DNA of 64,000 nucleotides, from the NCBI GenBank assembly GCA_903813345.2, contig CAIIXF020000005.1, forward strand, positions 6,541,375 to 6,605,374, read 5' to 3'. Positions 48,299 to 61,598 of the stretch are shown here, piece by piece. The translations under genes were made by a program, and so were the position numbers. Numbering within the stretch: the first letter of the stretch is position 1; each line of letters begins with the position of its first letter. The notes below the pieces were generated by a model. The model was not told where the DNA came from and made no database searches. It worked only from the letters and a program-made list of their open reading frames with translations. This DNA comes from Owenia fusiformis (Eukaryota; Annelida; Polychaeta; Sabellida; Oweniidae).

Positions 48299-51200
48299 CT
48301 GGAAAATATAGGAAGATGGGAATATGAAAATACAATACCTAATTTGCTTCCCCAAGACATAAAAAAATAATGTTTGTATAAATATCAACCAAGAACCAGA
48401 ACTACATGGTACAGCTGTGGTTAAAGGTACAGCTATCATCAAATTATAATTTTCTCCACTTGATATGTTTTAGATTGATGTTACGAACAAATTTTATGAG
48501 TTATTGATACAAAAGCCAGGCAAACACGCCCCCTCTATTTTGGTGTAAGTTTGCCCAATATCATAAAAGTAGGTTACAAGCCCACAAAAGTGCAGATCAC
48601 ACGTGGGGAAGCTGCAACACAAATCATCAAGTATCTTCCTTTATCATTCCCACTGTATTATATGTCAGTGTGTGATACTCAATCGTCAAGATAAAATAGA
48701 ATTTGAACTCTCAAGTGGCGAAAAAACACTTTTCCGTTTAGATGCTTACATGGCTATTTGGCAGTATTTATGCTCCACGTGAGAACAATCTTGTAAAACA
48801 GGCAAATATTCGACTAGAATTTCAGATTCTCAAGTTGTAAGTTGATGGGAAGGGCATAGAATGACCAGCGGTGAAATAGAAATCTTTGTTTGACATTTTA
48901 CATTAAAAACATTATGGTTAGGTTTCAGAAGAGGTCCTGCTTAGAAGCATCAAAATGTATCTTAGGAGAGATATCAAAAACTAACAACTCCAAAATGAAA
49001 AATTATGCTGAGAACTTACAGGTTACATTTGTGATTTTATAGTTGAGTCTAATTCAAAACTACACAATAAGAGCTGAACAATATACAATTAGAAAACCAC
49101 CCAAATTCCAAGGATGTTGTGCAAATCCCACATGATAATGTTATATAAATCCTTCACATGGAGGTTAACTGAACGTCTCAATCTTTAGTTTCCTGCAATT
49201 TACAGCAAGATAAGACTTGGCATCAAGTGACCTTTCTAATTAATTACAATCTAAGTGTAAATTGCATGGCTTCTCTCCACAACTAATGCATTTCTAATAA
49301 AGAAAGGCATATCCCATGGGGCAAAGTAGTACAGTCTGACCCAGCTAGACCAATGACAATGAAGATACCAAAACATATGCAGATATTGCATGGGATTGAA
49401 ACTATAGCTGCTTACTCACCACTTTACACTGTAAAATGAAAAAATCCATTTCTAAGAAATCTTGGATATTTTGAGCACAAAAATCAATTGAAATAGTCAG
49501 GTTATTTTAATCCCTTCAACCTAATGTAGATAAACCATCGACTAACATGCATGAATTCAGGATGTTTCTTTCTGAGGAGAGGGTCATGGGGCATGTTCAC
49601 AGGAGAGGCATGCATGCATTTAGGAGTAAGGCTTCTCACTGAGCCGATGATATTGTAAGCAAATTCATAGTACCTTCCGTATTCACAAATGAAATATTCT
49701 AGAAAACATTGCCACCCACCATATCATCCCCATATATAGTTTAAATTGTGCTTTTTTATACTGGTCATCCTTCTTTGATTTCAATTCAATGCCATTCATA
49801 TACTAGAAAGGATCACTTCAGGTAATTTTTTAATTAATAAATATGTTTATTTATTTATACTGAGTAACAAAGTTAGAGGTTTTGATAGATTTATTCTACA
49901 TCTTGTTCTATTTGATATCATTTGCCGTCCAAATGAAGAGATTGTCATGGCAATCCATGATGCATCTTTTTCTATTTAATTTAACTCCATAGAAGGCACG
50001 TGTAAATATTGGGAGATGTATGGCACATCATATATAGGTTAAATATTTCCTAGAAATATATCTCTGAGCAAACCCCAATTTTCTTAGTGGTCTCAGATCT
50101 GCCATATCTGCCAACCATGTTCTCCAACCATGTCACTAATTATGGCTAATGATGATATGATACCACACTGCTAATCCACTACAACCCAGCCACTACTAAT
50201 TGAGCACAGATAACACATAGTATTAGCACCATCCACTGGACATATGTACAACATCAGCCAGGTAACAAGCTTTCAAATGGATTCGGACTTACTGTTCCCT
50301 TGTTGGAACCCTTCCCCCCTCCTCTCCTTCCCAGTGTCTGGAGAGACAGGCAAGCTTTAAGCCTCTAGCTGCTACCATGGTAACAATCTCATCTATTACA
50401 ACCATACCTTTTTGGTTTTCCAATTAGATTTGTGGGTATCTTGTTTAGAAAATCAATGGGCTCAATGTTACAAACTTGACACAAGTTTGCTTTAATCCAT
50501 GTACTTTCATTATATTTTCCAAATTGAATTCTGGGTATATACCTCTTGTGTAGGCTGATAGGTCTACTAAGAATGTGCTGAAAGATAAGAACCTTGACAG
50601 GAGGCAGACAGGACCATGATACCTGGGGTAGAGTGTCACAACAACAAGTAATACATTAAGACCACCTTTATTCAATCTACTTAGCACTTACTAATCTTCT
50701 ACTTTGGAATTAGCCAATTCCTTCTCATAGACCAGAATTTTATAATAACTTGTGACATAATTTTGCTGACTCAGTGTTTTCTGCCAATGATGTATACTAA
50801 AAATATATTATTTGTTCATCATCCATGTGCAAATTAAGCATCCTTAACCACAAAATCTAGGGTATTCATATAGCATTCATGATCGGTTTTAATGACCCTA
50901 AAATGAAAAACTAAACAGAGCAACAATTTAATTGCAAGCTGTGTCACATTGAGAATAGAGAAAATCTCTTCATTATCATTTCCTCAGAAAATATCAACCT
51001 TTTGATTGAAGCTGAAGATGGAGCAGATGGCGTTTAAACATAAGACAGTGCAGTTCAATGTTAAACCCATTCTAGAGCTTATTATTCAGGAATCTGAATT
51101 CACAAAATCCTAATTCTTCATGTAAACTCATGTCCCATTTTATAATTTGCCAATTTTTATATTCTGGTTCACAAGAACCAATATCACTACAAGATCTGCA

Positions 51201-51359
51201 TAAGAAAATTGAATGAGAATAAAATTTACTAATCCCTCTACTGATGAAGATTCATGCCCTTTTATCATATTGGCCAATTATTCCTGAGACATAAGGGTAA
51301 TGCCCATTTCATCAGTTTTAAATCCCAAAACCTTACATATAATTTACTTTTTGAGACTA
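48299..51359. other. upstream intron of FGFRL1
   Basis: No exon recognised. The signal-peptide exon belonging to the Ig1-containing form must lie on this side, but no minus-strand segment with a signal peptide and a phase-1 donor stands out. Confidence 0.4.
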
Positions 51360-51590
51360 AGAGGAGGACATCTAGGGCCTGCTTATGGCCTAAAAGTTGG
51401 AGGGTATCTAAGGTCTGAAAGAAAGAGGGCATGAAGGAGTGCATCTAGGGCCTTAAATGAGGGTATCAAGGGTCTGAAAGAATGACGACATCTAGAGCTT
51501 AACAGGAGGGCATCTACAGCCTGAAAGGAGGGCATCTAGGACCCTAAAGATTGGCATCTTAGGCCTGATAAAATGCCAACTAAACCAGGA
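51360..51590. repeat. degenerate minisatellite (GGAGGGCATCTAGGGCCTGA)
   Basis: About eight units of 25-35 bp share AGGGCATCTAGGGCCTGAAAG-like sequence with many substitutions. Confidence 0.7.
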
Positions 51591-54159
51591 AGGTCTTAAT
51601 AAACAGGACAACTGTTGACATATTAATTAATCATCACCCCAGTTATCTGATCTCACCCAAGTCTGATTTTATCTCTAGTTTATACTGTTGATTCATTAGT
51701 CATTTCAATTTCATCTTGTTTTTCCTTTATTTAATTGACAAGGTTGCCTCCCAAACAATTATCTAAATTCTGTGAAATATGATTTTAATAAGGCTGGATA
51801 ACATAGGTTTTATTTAGGCTTTTTCACTGACTTCTGGTGCTTTGTCAAGCTTGTATATATAAAATGTCAATGGGGTGGACTATATGGATTGTCAGGTATT
51901 ATATTTTATAGGTGATTAATCAAGGAAGGAAGGTATAAATGACAGGTAAAAGTAGCGTGTACACATTCTCAAAACACCTTAATGCGGAATTAAGACAGCC
52001 ATCGTATGTCAGATTTCTACCATAGTTTCAATATGATAGTTTGAGAAGTACTTAAGTCTCAACCGAACAGGCTCAAGATGGGCCCGATGTTCAAATATTG
52101 GTTCAATATCAATATTATTTATGTGTGTATCATCATGGTTGGGTATTTCAAGGAGTTCTTTAAATATGTACTTCTTTGGTGTGAAATAGATCAGGTCAAG
52201 ATTTAGATAGTTTAGTTTTAGTTTGAATGATGGTGCTTCCAAATGTTACCCTTTGCTCATCATGATAAATCATTCATAAAATCAACAAAATCAATTCTTG
52301 AGAAGTGTAGCAAAGGAATCTTTTTTATATTAAAGGCTTCCAACTGAGACTTCCACAGATGTGAGGGTTTCATACAGAAAAGCTGGAGTTAAGTAAACAT
52401 GATCATATTCATTGGATTTCATTGTTGACATTTGATTTTTTATTTGATGTTTACTCAAAGTGTAAAAACTTGAATCTCTTGGTGCTTTGTCAATATTATT
52501 ACAACTGAGGTACGAGGGTTTACAAAGTCTTGGGTCAGAAATTGCCATTCTTGTGAATTTGCTCTGTTCGGCTTCTGATATTGAAGTTATTTTATGTGCA
52601 ATTGATCGTGGCGAGCAAATACAGCATAGCGAAAAATATAATGTGGACAAGTCAAAAGGGTATTGATAATACAGGTAGCTAGTTATATTCTATCTGTATG
52701 AACACAAAGGAATTTATTCTGAAGGATTCATTTTAAAAACATAGACTTCAATCTCTTTTTAAAGTCCATAAGAAAATTACCTTGAAACTGACTATATAAA
52801 TGAAAGCCTCCATGTGAATATAATTCAATGAATACAGCTGGGATTAAGAAAAGGACGAGTTCTGTTGTTCAGGTAAAAGTAATTGTATCCAGTTGAAAAT
52901 TTGCAGACAATATGTTTTGTGTATAATGAGTTGCTATCCCTTTCAAGCTGGCAATTAGCAGGTAGAGCATAGATAGTCTCTCCATCAATGGAAGATAAGG
53001 CAAAGCTTTAAGTTCTGGGGGATCTCAGGACAGGATGACGGATCAAAGTGGAGGGATGGCTGATAAAAGATTGTGATGGTTGTGTTTGAAGTTGTTGATT
53101 GTGCTATATTGTGTTTTATCTTCAATTTAATGGCATGTATTGTTTTATGTCCAAATATCACATCGCAAATGAATTTTGGATGCATAGAAATAATTGTGTT
53201 TTGAATCTTGTTGCGTTGTATCTATTCTGTGGTATCGTACCAAATACAGTTGGGAAAGCAGGGACGGGGGCGGGGGGGGGGGGGGGAGAAACAAAAGCAC
53301 CAGCACTGAAGAGTCCTTATGCAAGAAGCATGCTAAAGACTCCTAGATCCTTCAATAGTATAGTTTAACTGAGGTAAACATAAAGTCAAGCCAACTAGGA
53401 AAGATAACCTCTTACTACTGACAAATTACTCTGACGAAACATATCTGCCAAAGTAGTTTCTTTAGCTTAATGAGCTTATAATCTTTATTTTGACCTGCAC
53501 TGTGAGTATATTCAATTGAGATTGCATTCCATGGATGGTTGTTAGGTACAACCCCTGCCATGGTGAACTATCTGTCTTGTCTATGGAGGCCACACAGTGC
53601 TGCGGGAGGGTGGCAGGTATAGGGGTTTTATACCATGATAGCCCTCTTTAAATGATAGTGTTACATCTTTAAATGATTGTATTACTAAATGAGAGACAGG
53701 AAATACAATGGCAAACTGAGTACAAATGACCAAATTGAACTAATTAAGTAAATAAATGAACTATTTGTTCAAAATACAATATCTGGCATTTATGATTCAC
53801 CATCTTGGAGGAGGGAGTGATTTCAAATGTTGCTCTTCGTATACTATACAGTATATGGAGGTCTAGTCTTGACCAGTGAGATTCATATTCACATTTCACT
53901 TTGAGTAAACCATAATCATAATCATAACCCTACTGGAAAAACCTGTACAGATGCCTGCAAGTATACTGTTTCTGCTATTACATTTGGTTGGAATTAACTT
54001 TTTATTTCAAAAGCAACACTTATCTTATAAAAATAACGAAGCAAGAAACGAGGCATGCTGGTGCAGGGTGTTTATAATAACGATCATGGATGAGCTCAAG
54101 CAGACATGCTTATATCACATGTTATTTCATTGGGATCCAAACCTTGTAATATGTTGAAT
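51591..54159. other. upstream intron or flank, unassigned
   Basis: Nothing supported apart from a poly-G run at about 53267-53286. Minus-strand open frames near 52009-52650 show no signal peptide, Ig or other recognisable domain. Confidence 0.4.
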
Positions 54160-54715
54160 CCATTTGGCATGTGCATGTGACAGTTGGAATACCAAACATG
54201 TGATAGTTCGACTACCAAACATGTGATAACTTCAACGCCAAACATGTGATAACTACAACACCCAAACATGTGATAGCTTCAATACCAAACATTTGATAGC
54301 TTCAATACCAAATATGTGATAGCTTCAATACAAAACATGTGATAGCTTCAATACCAAACATTTGATAGCTTCAATACCAAATATGTGATAGCTTCAATAT
54401 ACCAATCATATGATAGCTTCAACACCAAACATGTGGAAGCTTCAATATCAAACATGGCAGGCCCGTAGCCAGAATTTCCTAAGGGGGGTTCACTTTTCAA
54501 AAAAATTCTAGGGGGGGTTCACTTAGACAAATTTGGCCAAAAATCACTCAAAAAATAGTCAAAATGGTGAAAAACTGCATGATTTTGAAATAAATTTTGG
54601 CCAGGGGGGGGGGGGGGTTCGCCCGAACCCCCCCCCCCCCCCTGGCTACGGGCCTGCATGTGATAGCTTCAATGCCAAACATGTGATACCTTCAATACCA
54701 AACATGTGAAACATA
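54160..54715. repeat. 23-bp minisatellite interrupted by a MITE
   Basis: Units of ATGTGATAGCTTCAATACCA plus AAC recur about 13 times between 54190 and 54450 and resume after 54658. The interruption at 54457-54657 is a complete transposon-like element. Confidence 0.85.
54457..54657. mobile_element. 201-bp MITE with 3-bp duplication, G/C-run ends
   Basis: Perfect terminal inverted repeats GCAGGCCCGTAGCCAG. ATG flanks it (54454-54456 and 54658-54660), and the surrounding minisatellite shows the empty site as AAACATGTGATAG. It contains GGGGGGTTCACTTTTCAAAA and long G and C runs near the right end. Related copies lie at 57384-57581 and, partial, 47054-47180. Confidence 0.85.
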
Positions 54716-57383
54716 TATCATTCATTGCTCTATTTCTCAGTCCCCATGTATTTTAGAATGGCATTAATTTGTATTGTTGTTGATTTTGAACAATTTGTTA
54801 GGTCTTATGACTAACTGAATAAAGATTATCAAAAAGTACATTACATGAAGCACGGTGAAAAATAGAAAAATCTCTAATAACCAATACATATAAATATAAT
54901 GAAGACCATAATGCACATATAGTTGTTCAGTTCCTGGGAAAATCCAGAGCTGGTAAGAATGATGAAACCACCAGTATACAGAAAGAACCCTAATGAGAAG
55001 TCAACAGTAGAGAAGGCCTGATGTTTTCTAAGGAAACTAGAAAAATGTGCTGGTGTGAAAATGATTCTTGCCCCAGCATGATACAATTCTCTCTAACTCA
55101 GTAGTAGACCTATAATGATTCAGATCACTTACCTTTCCCGTAATTGAAGCCAGCTTAATATACTCCCAACACACCATATATCTAACCCTTTTCAAGAGTT
55201 GGATTTTGAGGCATTAAAAGAGCTTTGTCTATACTCTGCCAATAAGATATAATCATTTGATCTAATCTTGCCCAATCATATTAGGTCAGTTAGGTCAATC
55301 ATGGAGAGTAACATAATCGGATTTCCGGTCACAGAGTTTTGGATCTATATAATTGTCTAACCTTCTCAGAGTGTAGTCAGTATTACTAGCCTCTCTGGGT
55401 CCCAGGGTACAAACAATTCTACGTTCAGGAGGGTTATATTCCAGTTTCAGGCATGGTCTGACCAATATAAGACTTCAGAACATTCATTACATGTGTTATA
55501 CCAGATGGTCCAATGCCAATGTCTGACATGATTATTAAAAAATGTGTCACCCCCTACCCCAGGATATAACTATTGCAAAATTGACAGCATCTTATTGTGA
55601 AGAATATGTTGACCTCTTACATTATTTCATTTTAAATCTGAACCTAAAAAATGTTACTGTTGTGATACATCCTGCAAAAATAAAATACATTTTGAATGTT
55701 TTGAGCTTGGGAGTTTAATATAGAATGATTCACATGTTCTTTGATCAATTTTACTCTTTAGAACAACGTAAACCTTTACAATAAAACTGAAGAGGAATCT
55801 CTGACGGGATAATCTTGTTTTTATTGATGTTTTCACCGCCGTTTATGATTTTTACTTTTAATAGTACTGCTAATGTCCAATAAATGATATTTTCAACTGA
55901 AGTAATATCGGTTATATTTGGTTATGATTTCTTGTGATATTTGCTGTGCATGACGCTGAATAACATTCCCATTCCTTAGCAACATATTTTATCGATACAT
56001 TTAATAGGAATTCTTCATATGCTGATAAAATCACTAAAACAAATAATAAACTTAATTTCAAATTGAGTATTGGATACTTAAAAAACAGTAAATCAATGAT
56101 ACAAATACGACCGGGATATATTTTGAGAAGCATTTTATTATTTTTAACAGAGATGATCATAAAGTTTGTTGTTTAAAGTGACACATGGTGAAATCTCTCA
56201 TGGCCAACTGGGTGCCCCTTTGAAGAATTAGATGAAGGTTGCATCATGGGGTATAAAAGCAGTCTCCTCTGCTACATGAAAGATAGTAACTGTTGCATCA
56301 CTGTATGTGGCAAGGTGATGCCATGTCATAATCCAAAGAAGGTATAAGGGTAAGTATCCCAAGATGCAACAGTGCTACAGACATATACATGAATGGTGCA
56401 GAGAATGATGGGATTGATAATGTCTCATAAAGTTGCTGATATATCACACAGTATGCCACAGAATGAGTAATATAAAATATATCATATTGCATGGTAGGGG
56501 GTGACCAAAAACTTTGTAAATAAAAAACTTACAAAAACAAAAACATTTCTGAATGCTGACTTTATGATGTGGAGTCTACTGTTTTATATTCTCTCATTTC
56601 TGAGATATTCAAAAACGTTTGTGATACTAGCCAATATTAGCCATAATTAGCCAACTTGCAACTTGGATTCCTATCAACTAGCCACACAAGATGAAGTTGA
56701 GTATAGAGAATACCAATGTGTCATATTTGAAATGGTTGAAATGATAAAGAATGGGTGTCATCGGTTCATCCGAGTCAATAGATGTCATGTATAAGTTTAC
56801 TTTTTGTATTACAATGCTTCATTAGTTTAAGTAAACTGGCACTAAAAATGGATTATCCCACTGTCATGATGGGAATGTTGTGTCCTGTCATGTCATGTCC
56901 GACAGCCAAGATTCAATATGATGACAGCCAAAAATAATATTTGAAACTCTGTAACTAGCAGGTAGTTTAACCATTAGGTCAACTACATGCTATTTTGAGA
57001 TCCAGATCAACTAGAGAAAACTTGGAATTTTGTTTTAAGTTATGCAAATGTTTTCATTTCTATTCAATGCCCGGGCGTCATACATGTGTCTGGCCTGACC
57101 TCAACATGCACTTGTTCCACTTTAAGAGGTAATAATTCAATTACTGCATGTGTACCTATAGACATGTTGTATTCCACATTGTGAGGAGGTACAATCAATG
57201 TATCTCATGGTCTATTCAGTCAAAGAATAGCTCCTTGTTGCGCTATTTGATCAGGTTACAAAGACATCAAACCAACTTCTCTTCACGCTGGTGTGTCCCA
57301 TACAGGCATTCTTTGTTGCCGACAACACTTTGTCATGATGGACAAACTAGTAGCTAACTAGATCAGAACCTCAATAATTATAT
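54716..57383. other. upstream intron or flank, unassigned
   Basis: No supported exon or element. Open frames on the minus strand (54874-55086, 55912-56160, 56298-56492) have hydrophobic residues but no signal-peptide exon structure that I can support. Confidence 0.35.
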
Positions 57384-57581
57384 CAGGCCCGTAACCAGGG
57401 GGATACGATGGGTTGGAGGGACCCCCCCCAGCCAAAAATTCTTTCAAAATCATGCAGTTTTTCACCATTCTGAGCACTTTTTAAGTAATTTTGGCCATTT
57501 TCAGACCATAATTGTAAAAGTGACCTGCCTGGATATTTTTAAAAAAGTGAACCCCCTCGGCAAATCCTGGCTTCGGGCCTG
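57384..57581. mobile_element. second copy of the CAGGCCCGTAGCCAG MITE
   Basis: Ends CAGGCCCGTAACCAG and, inverted, CAGGCCCGAAGCCAG. The interior contains AAAATTCTTTCAAAATCATG and GTGAACCCCCTCGGC, the inverted layout of the element at 54457-54657. No clear target-site duplication remains. Confidence 0.75.
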
Positions 57582-60500
57582 AGTACAAAGAAACATCTGA
57601 GGTCAGTAGCAAGAGACTCCTAGAAAAACCTCATGATGAAAATGTCATCTCTGTCAGTCTCAAGTAACCAGTAAATGATATCAATACAGTATTATATATA
57701 GGAGGATGTTATGAGTATCAGAATAGAATAGACATATTTGCCAAAAGAAGTCTCCCTTGAGAGCAGTGTCATTTCTATAAAGAGAAGTCTCATCTCCCTT
57801 AGGAGCAGTTTCGTCTCCATATGAAGAAGTCTCATCTGCCAAAAATGAAGGTCACTTGATTTCATTGTAATGCCAAATAAACCACTCAATAAAATCATAA
57901 AATCCTCCCCAGAGAGAACCTATCATAATTCTTCATGTCTACTGATTTGCTCATGTTTCATCGTAACAGCTCCCATTTTCTCCTGTGGGAGATGTGATGC
58001 AGACACAATTTAGAATTGGGATTAGCAGTCTAATTATTGATGAGAGCTTATGTATGAGACAGTAATATGAGAATAATAGAACCAATATCGTCAAGAACTT
58101 CTTGAGTGTCGTTATATATCAACTGTAAGGCCGTATATCCCCCAATGCGTTTGTCATAATTCATAGCGATTCTCTTATTGATTCGCGTGATGACAACTTG
58201 ATCCCCACTTAAAAAAACATCATTATTTGATCTGCTGGTCTATTATCTTCCGCTTTATAATATTCTATGAGTCATGCGGGATTTACTCAATGAGGCTGAC
58301 AAGGGAACATCGCCTTCCAATAACTGTGTGGTAGCTAGTTGAAAACATGAATAGGGGGATGTCACCTAACTGCGGACATTGGGTGAACAATTTTGTATGT
58401 TCTCTAATATGATCATTTGTGATTTTTCATTACAGAGGGTACTGTACCAGGCTTTGTAAAATTGGAGATTTAAAAAAGATCATGATATAGAGAGGTTAAA
58501 TTAGAAACAAAAGAACAAAATACCACCAACTACGTTATAATCACGAAAGTATAACCATTTGATACAGTTGCTACGACCGAATGTAAAACAGCCAGTGCCT
58601 AACATTGATCACAAAAATGATGGCCATAACAATATGTCACCACTTCTTGTTAATGACACACAAATGTTTCTCCAAATGAATTTGAAATATGTATCTAATC
58701 GAACAAAGTGAATAAATTCAATTTTTGCTTCTTCGAAAAATGAACTCATATAATTTGATTATGACGCATGATTTGGCATAATACTTGATGTCATCACATG
58801 ACGGCAGCCCCTACACTGGACGATAAATTAATGAAAATGTCCCACTCAATATTGGAAATTACCACATAAGAAAATAATTTAATCATTAAGTCTTAATTGA
58901 AGACAGGGACCTTTGACAGTACATCTGTACGCAACACAACTACATCATCACTCACAATGGAGGGTATATTATTCTTTAATTAAATTTATTTAGGAATTGC
59001 AATAATGAATTCATTTTGTGAGTGGTTGGGTTGAATGGGATGATGATCCCTAATGCAAGCAGCCAATGAGCTTATTCAAAGAGAGTTGGAATATCCCATC
59101 GACTATAATAAAATCTGAAGAGACACTAAGATAAAAATACAGAGACAGATTGTGAGGCTTTTTACTTTATTGTGAATTTTTGGCATTGATATAACATTAT
59201 ACATTAAGGCTGAAATGGCACAATTGCGAAATGAACACATGTAACATTACAATTAGCTATCATTGATAACCTACATATAGAGGAATAAATAATTTCACTT
59301 CATTGGTCAAATTACATCAATTTGTTTCCGTAGTTCATAAACATTAATCAAATTGCTTTCCATCCTCAAGAAAAAACTTCTACAAACTTTAAAACTCTAC
59401 AACACAGCTTTCCAATTTGCATCAAAATCTATCAGAGATGACCTTAGACTGATCTTTGATATATTTACAGATATTCTAGCTGCACTATCTCACCCAATGA
59501 TTACTTTATGACCCCTATTGGGGCAATTACACCCATAAAGTGATAAAATGCTGTAACAGTGTATAGTTATCAAGCCATGCATCTGTGTTTAGTGAGATAT
59601 CATGATGACTTTATTACCCTTATTGCTACCAATAAAATGCTCCAATGCTCCTGGGAAGGCTTCAGTTTAAAGATAGTGAAGGAAATAAAATTATTGAATT
59701 GTGATAGCTTCATCATAAAATACTCAACTTTGAAGCGATATTTTCTGTATATGAGTACATATAGTAAACATATCAGATTTATTTGATTATACTGAGATTG
59801 TTAATATGCATTCTGATTGATCAGTCCCTCTTTATCTAAAGCTTCAATGCTCTCTTCAAGAGAGACTACAGCTATAGGCTTTGGATCTCACAATATCTAT
59901 TGTAGTATTTCCTTCATCTAATCTAGGATTCACACCTCTTTATAGACTTTCTGATTTTCTTATGATGTTGGGACTCTACTACCAGTTATGATTAAATATA
60001 AGTTATAATTCAAAGAGAAGTGATATATTTTTGTTTTTATACTTTTATGTTTTGTTTACCTTTATAGACACATATAAAAAACATCGAATGACCAACAAGT
60101 CAGAGATACCGACATGATCAAGAGTCAATAAAAGAAAATTTACAAATCTACAACTGCATTGAATTCTTAGAGTACACCCATTGGCAATTCAATCACAGCT
60201 CATTGCATTGAGAGATCAAATCATTTCATATGGGATTAGATGGTTCATTGATAAATTCAGCATCCAACAATTTATTTCACATTAGAGCTATCAAGAGGCC
60301 ACATCCAGAATCAGAGTTGTTAGTCTCCACCAGATCTATCCAATAGATTGTACATACCCTGAGCTAAACAGTAAGTACTTCGCCCTCTGATTAGAACTAA
60401 TGATTTGATAGTTTAGTGTTCAACAAATCAGAGGGTACCGTACAGCTATGCTTAGAAGTTTACATGTATCACAAGCCCCCCCCCCTCCCCCCAGGTACAA

Positions 60501-61540
60501 ACCATCACTGAGGGATGACAGGCTCTGAATGGCTTGGCAAGTCGAGATGCTTATTTAGAAAATTAAGAGTAAAATATGAAGTGAATCTCAGGGTAATATA
60601 TAGCATTATTGAGATTCCATTAGGCAAAGGGGCCTTAGAAACTACTCAGAAGAAACTAATCAAATCATTCTACAACTTCTCCGTAATTGAATTTTTTACT
60701 ACCATTCATATAGGAGATTACGTGATTGCTGGTCAAATGATTTCTTGGAGAATATTAACAGTAGCAAGTAAATGAGACAATTTCCAAGATTTTAAGAACA
60801 TTTCAGGCTATTTGTTTCTTAGTTTTACTGTATGTAACACTTTAAGTATTCTATGTGAATTTTCTTGATAAAAGTCAGATATACAGATAAAAGTCTGAAT
60901 TGTGTATTTCAATGTCTCCATAAAGATGACAATAAAACATTTATCAAATCTAATACAACTTGTATCCTATTGGCAGATGGATGGCTTTCTAACCAAATGA
61001 AGTCAATGAAGCCAGCCACGTAGCCACAAATCAAGCAAACGCATAAAATTGTGACCACAAAACCATGTCGCAATCAATCACAGCCAACTTGTGTATTTAT
61101 CAATCCTAAATATCTTCATTAGTTTGATATGATGTTAGAGCCATCTGGTGTTTTCTCCTGTTGTTTTTCTTTATTGTGCATACTCTAGTATCAAAGTTGG
61201 AATCTACCATGACAGTCAGAACAAATTTTAAACCATGTCTGAGAAAAATGACATCAGACATGACATCTAAATAACGTATGAAACCAATACCTAATTAACC
61301 TAATTAAGTATATCTAATTAGTAATTATGACCAATATATAACATCTTTTAATAATGCTTTCAAGTCAGATTATTACACTGTCTATCTTCCAAACTCTGGG
61401 GATGCAATTTGTTTATGTTATTAGTAACTTGTAGGTAAGATACGAGTAATCTAGGAGATCAAACAAAGATGTGAGTTTCCTAATAAATGGTTAACTTATG
61501 TACATCTAGGACAATGTATAAGCTCTAGATAGGACTGAAT
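57582..61540. other. upstream intron or flank, unassigned
   Basis: It contains a diverged fragment of the collagen-C4-like 3' flank block near 58620-58665 (ACAATATGTCACCACTTCTT), short GAGAAGTCTCATCTCC-type repeats near 57745-57840 and a poly-C run near 60478. No gene supported. Confidence 0.35.
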
Positions 61541-61598
61541 ATGTTGCAGTTTTACAGTATGTTGCAGTTTTACAGTATGTTGCAGTTTTACAGTATGT
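61541..61598. repeat. 18-bp minisatellite
   Basis: Three full units of ATGTTGCAGTTTTACAGT and the start of a fourth, nearly perfect. Confidence 0.85.

Noticed and set aside
54874-55086. Minus-strand hydrophobic frame as the missing FGFRL1 signal exon
   Set aside because: No N-terminal signal-peptide layout with a phase-1 GT donor; similarity to known first exons not evident.
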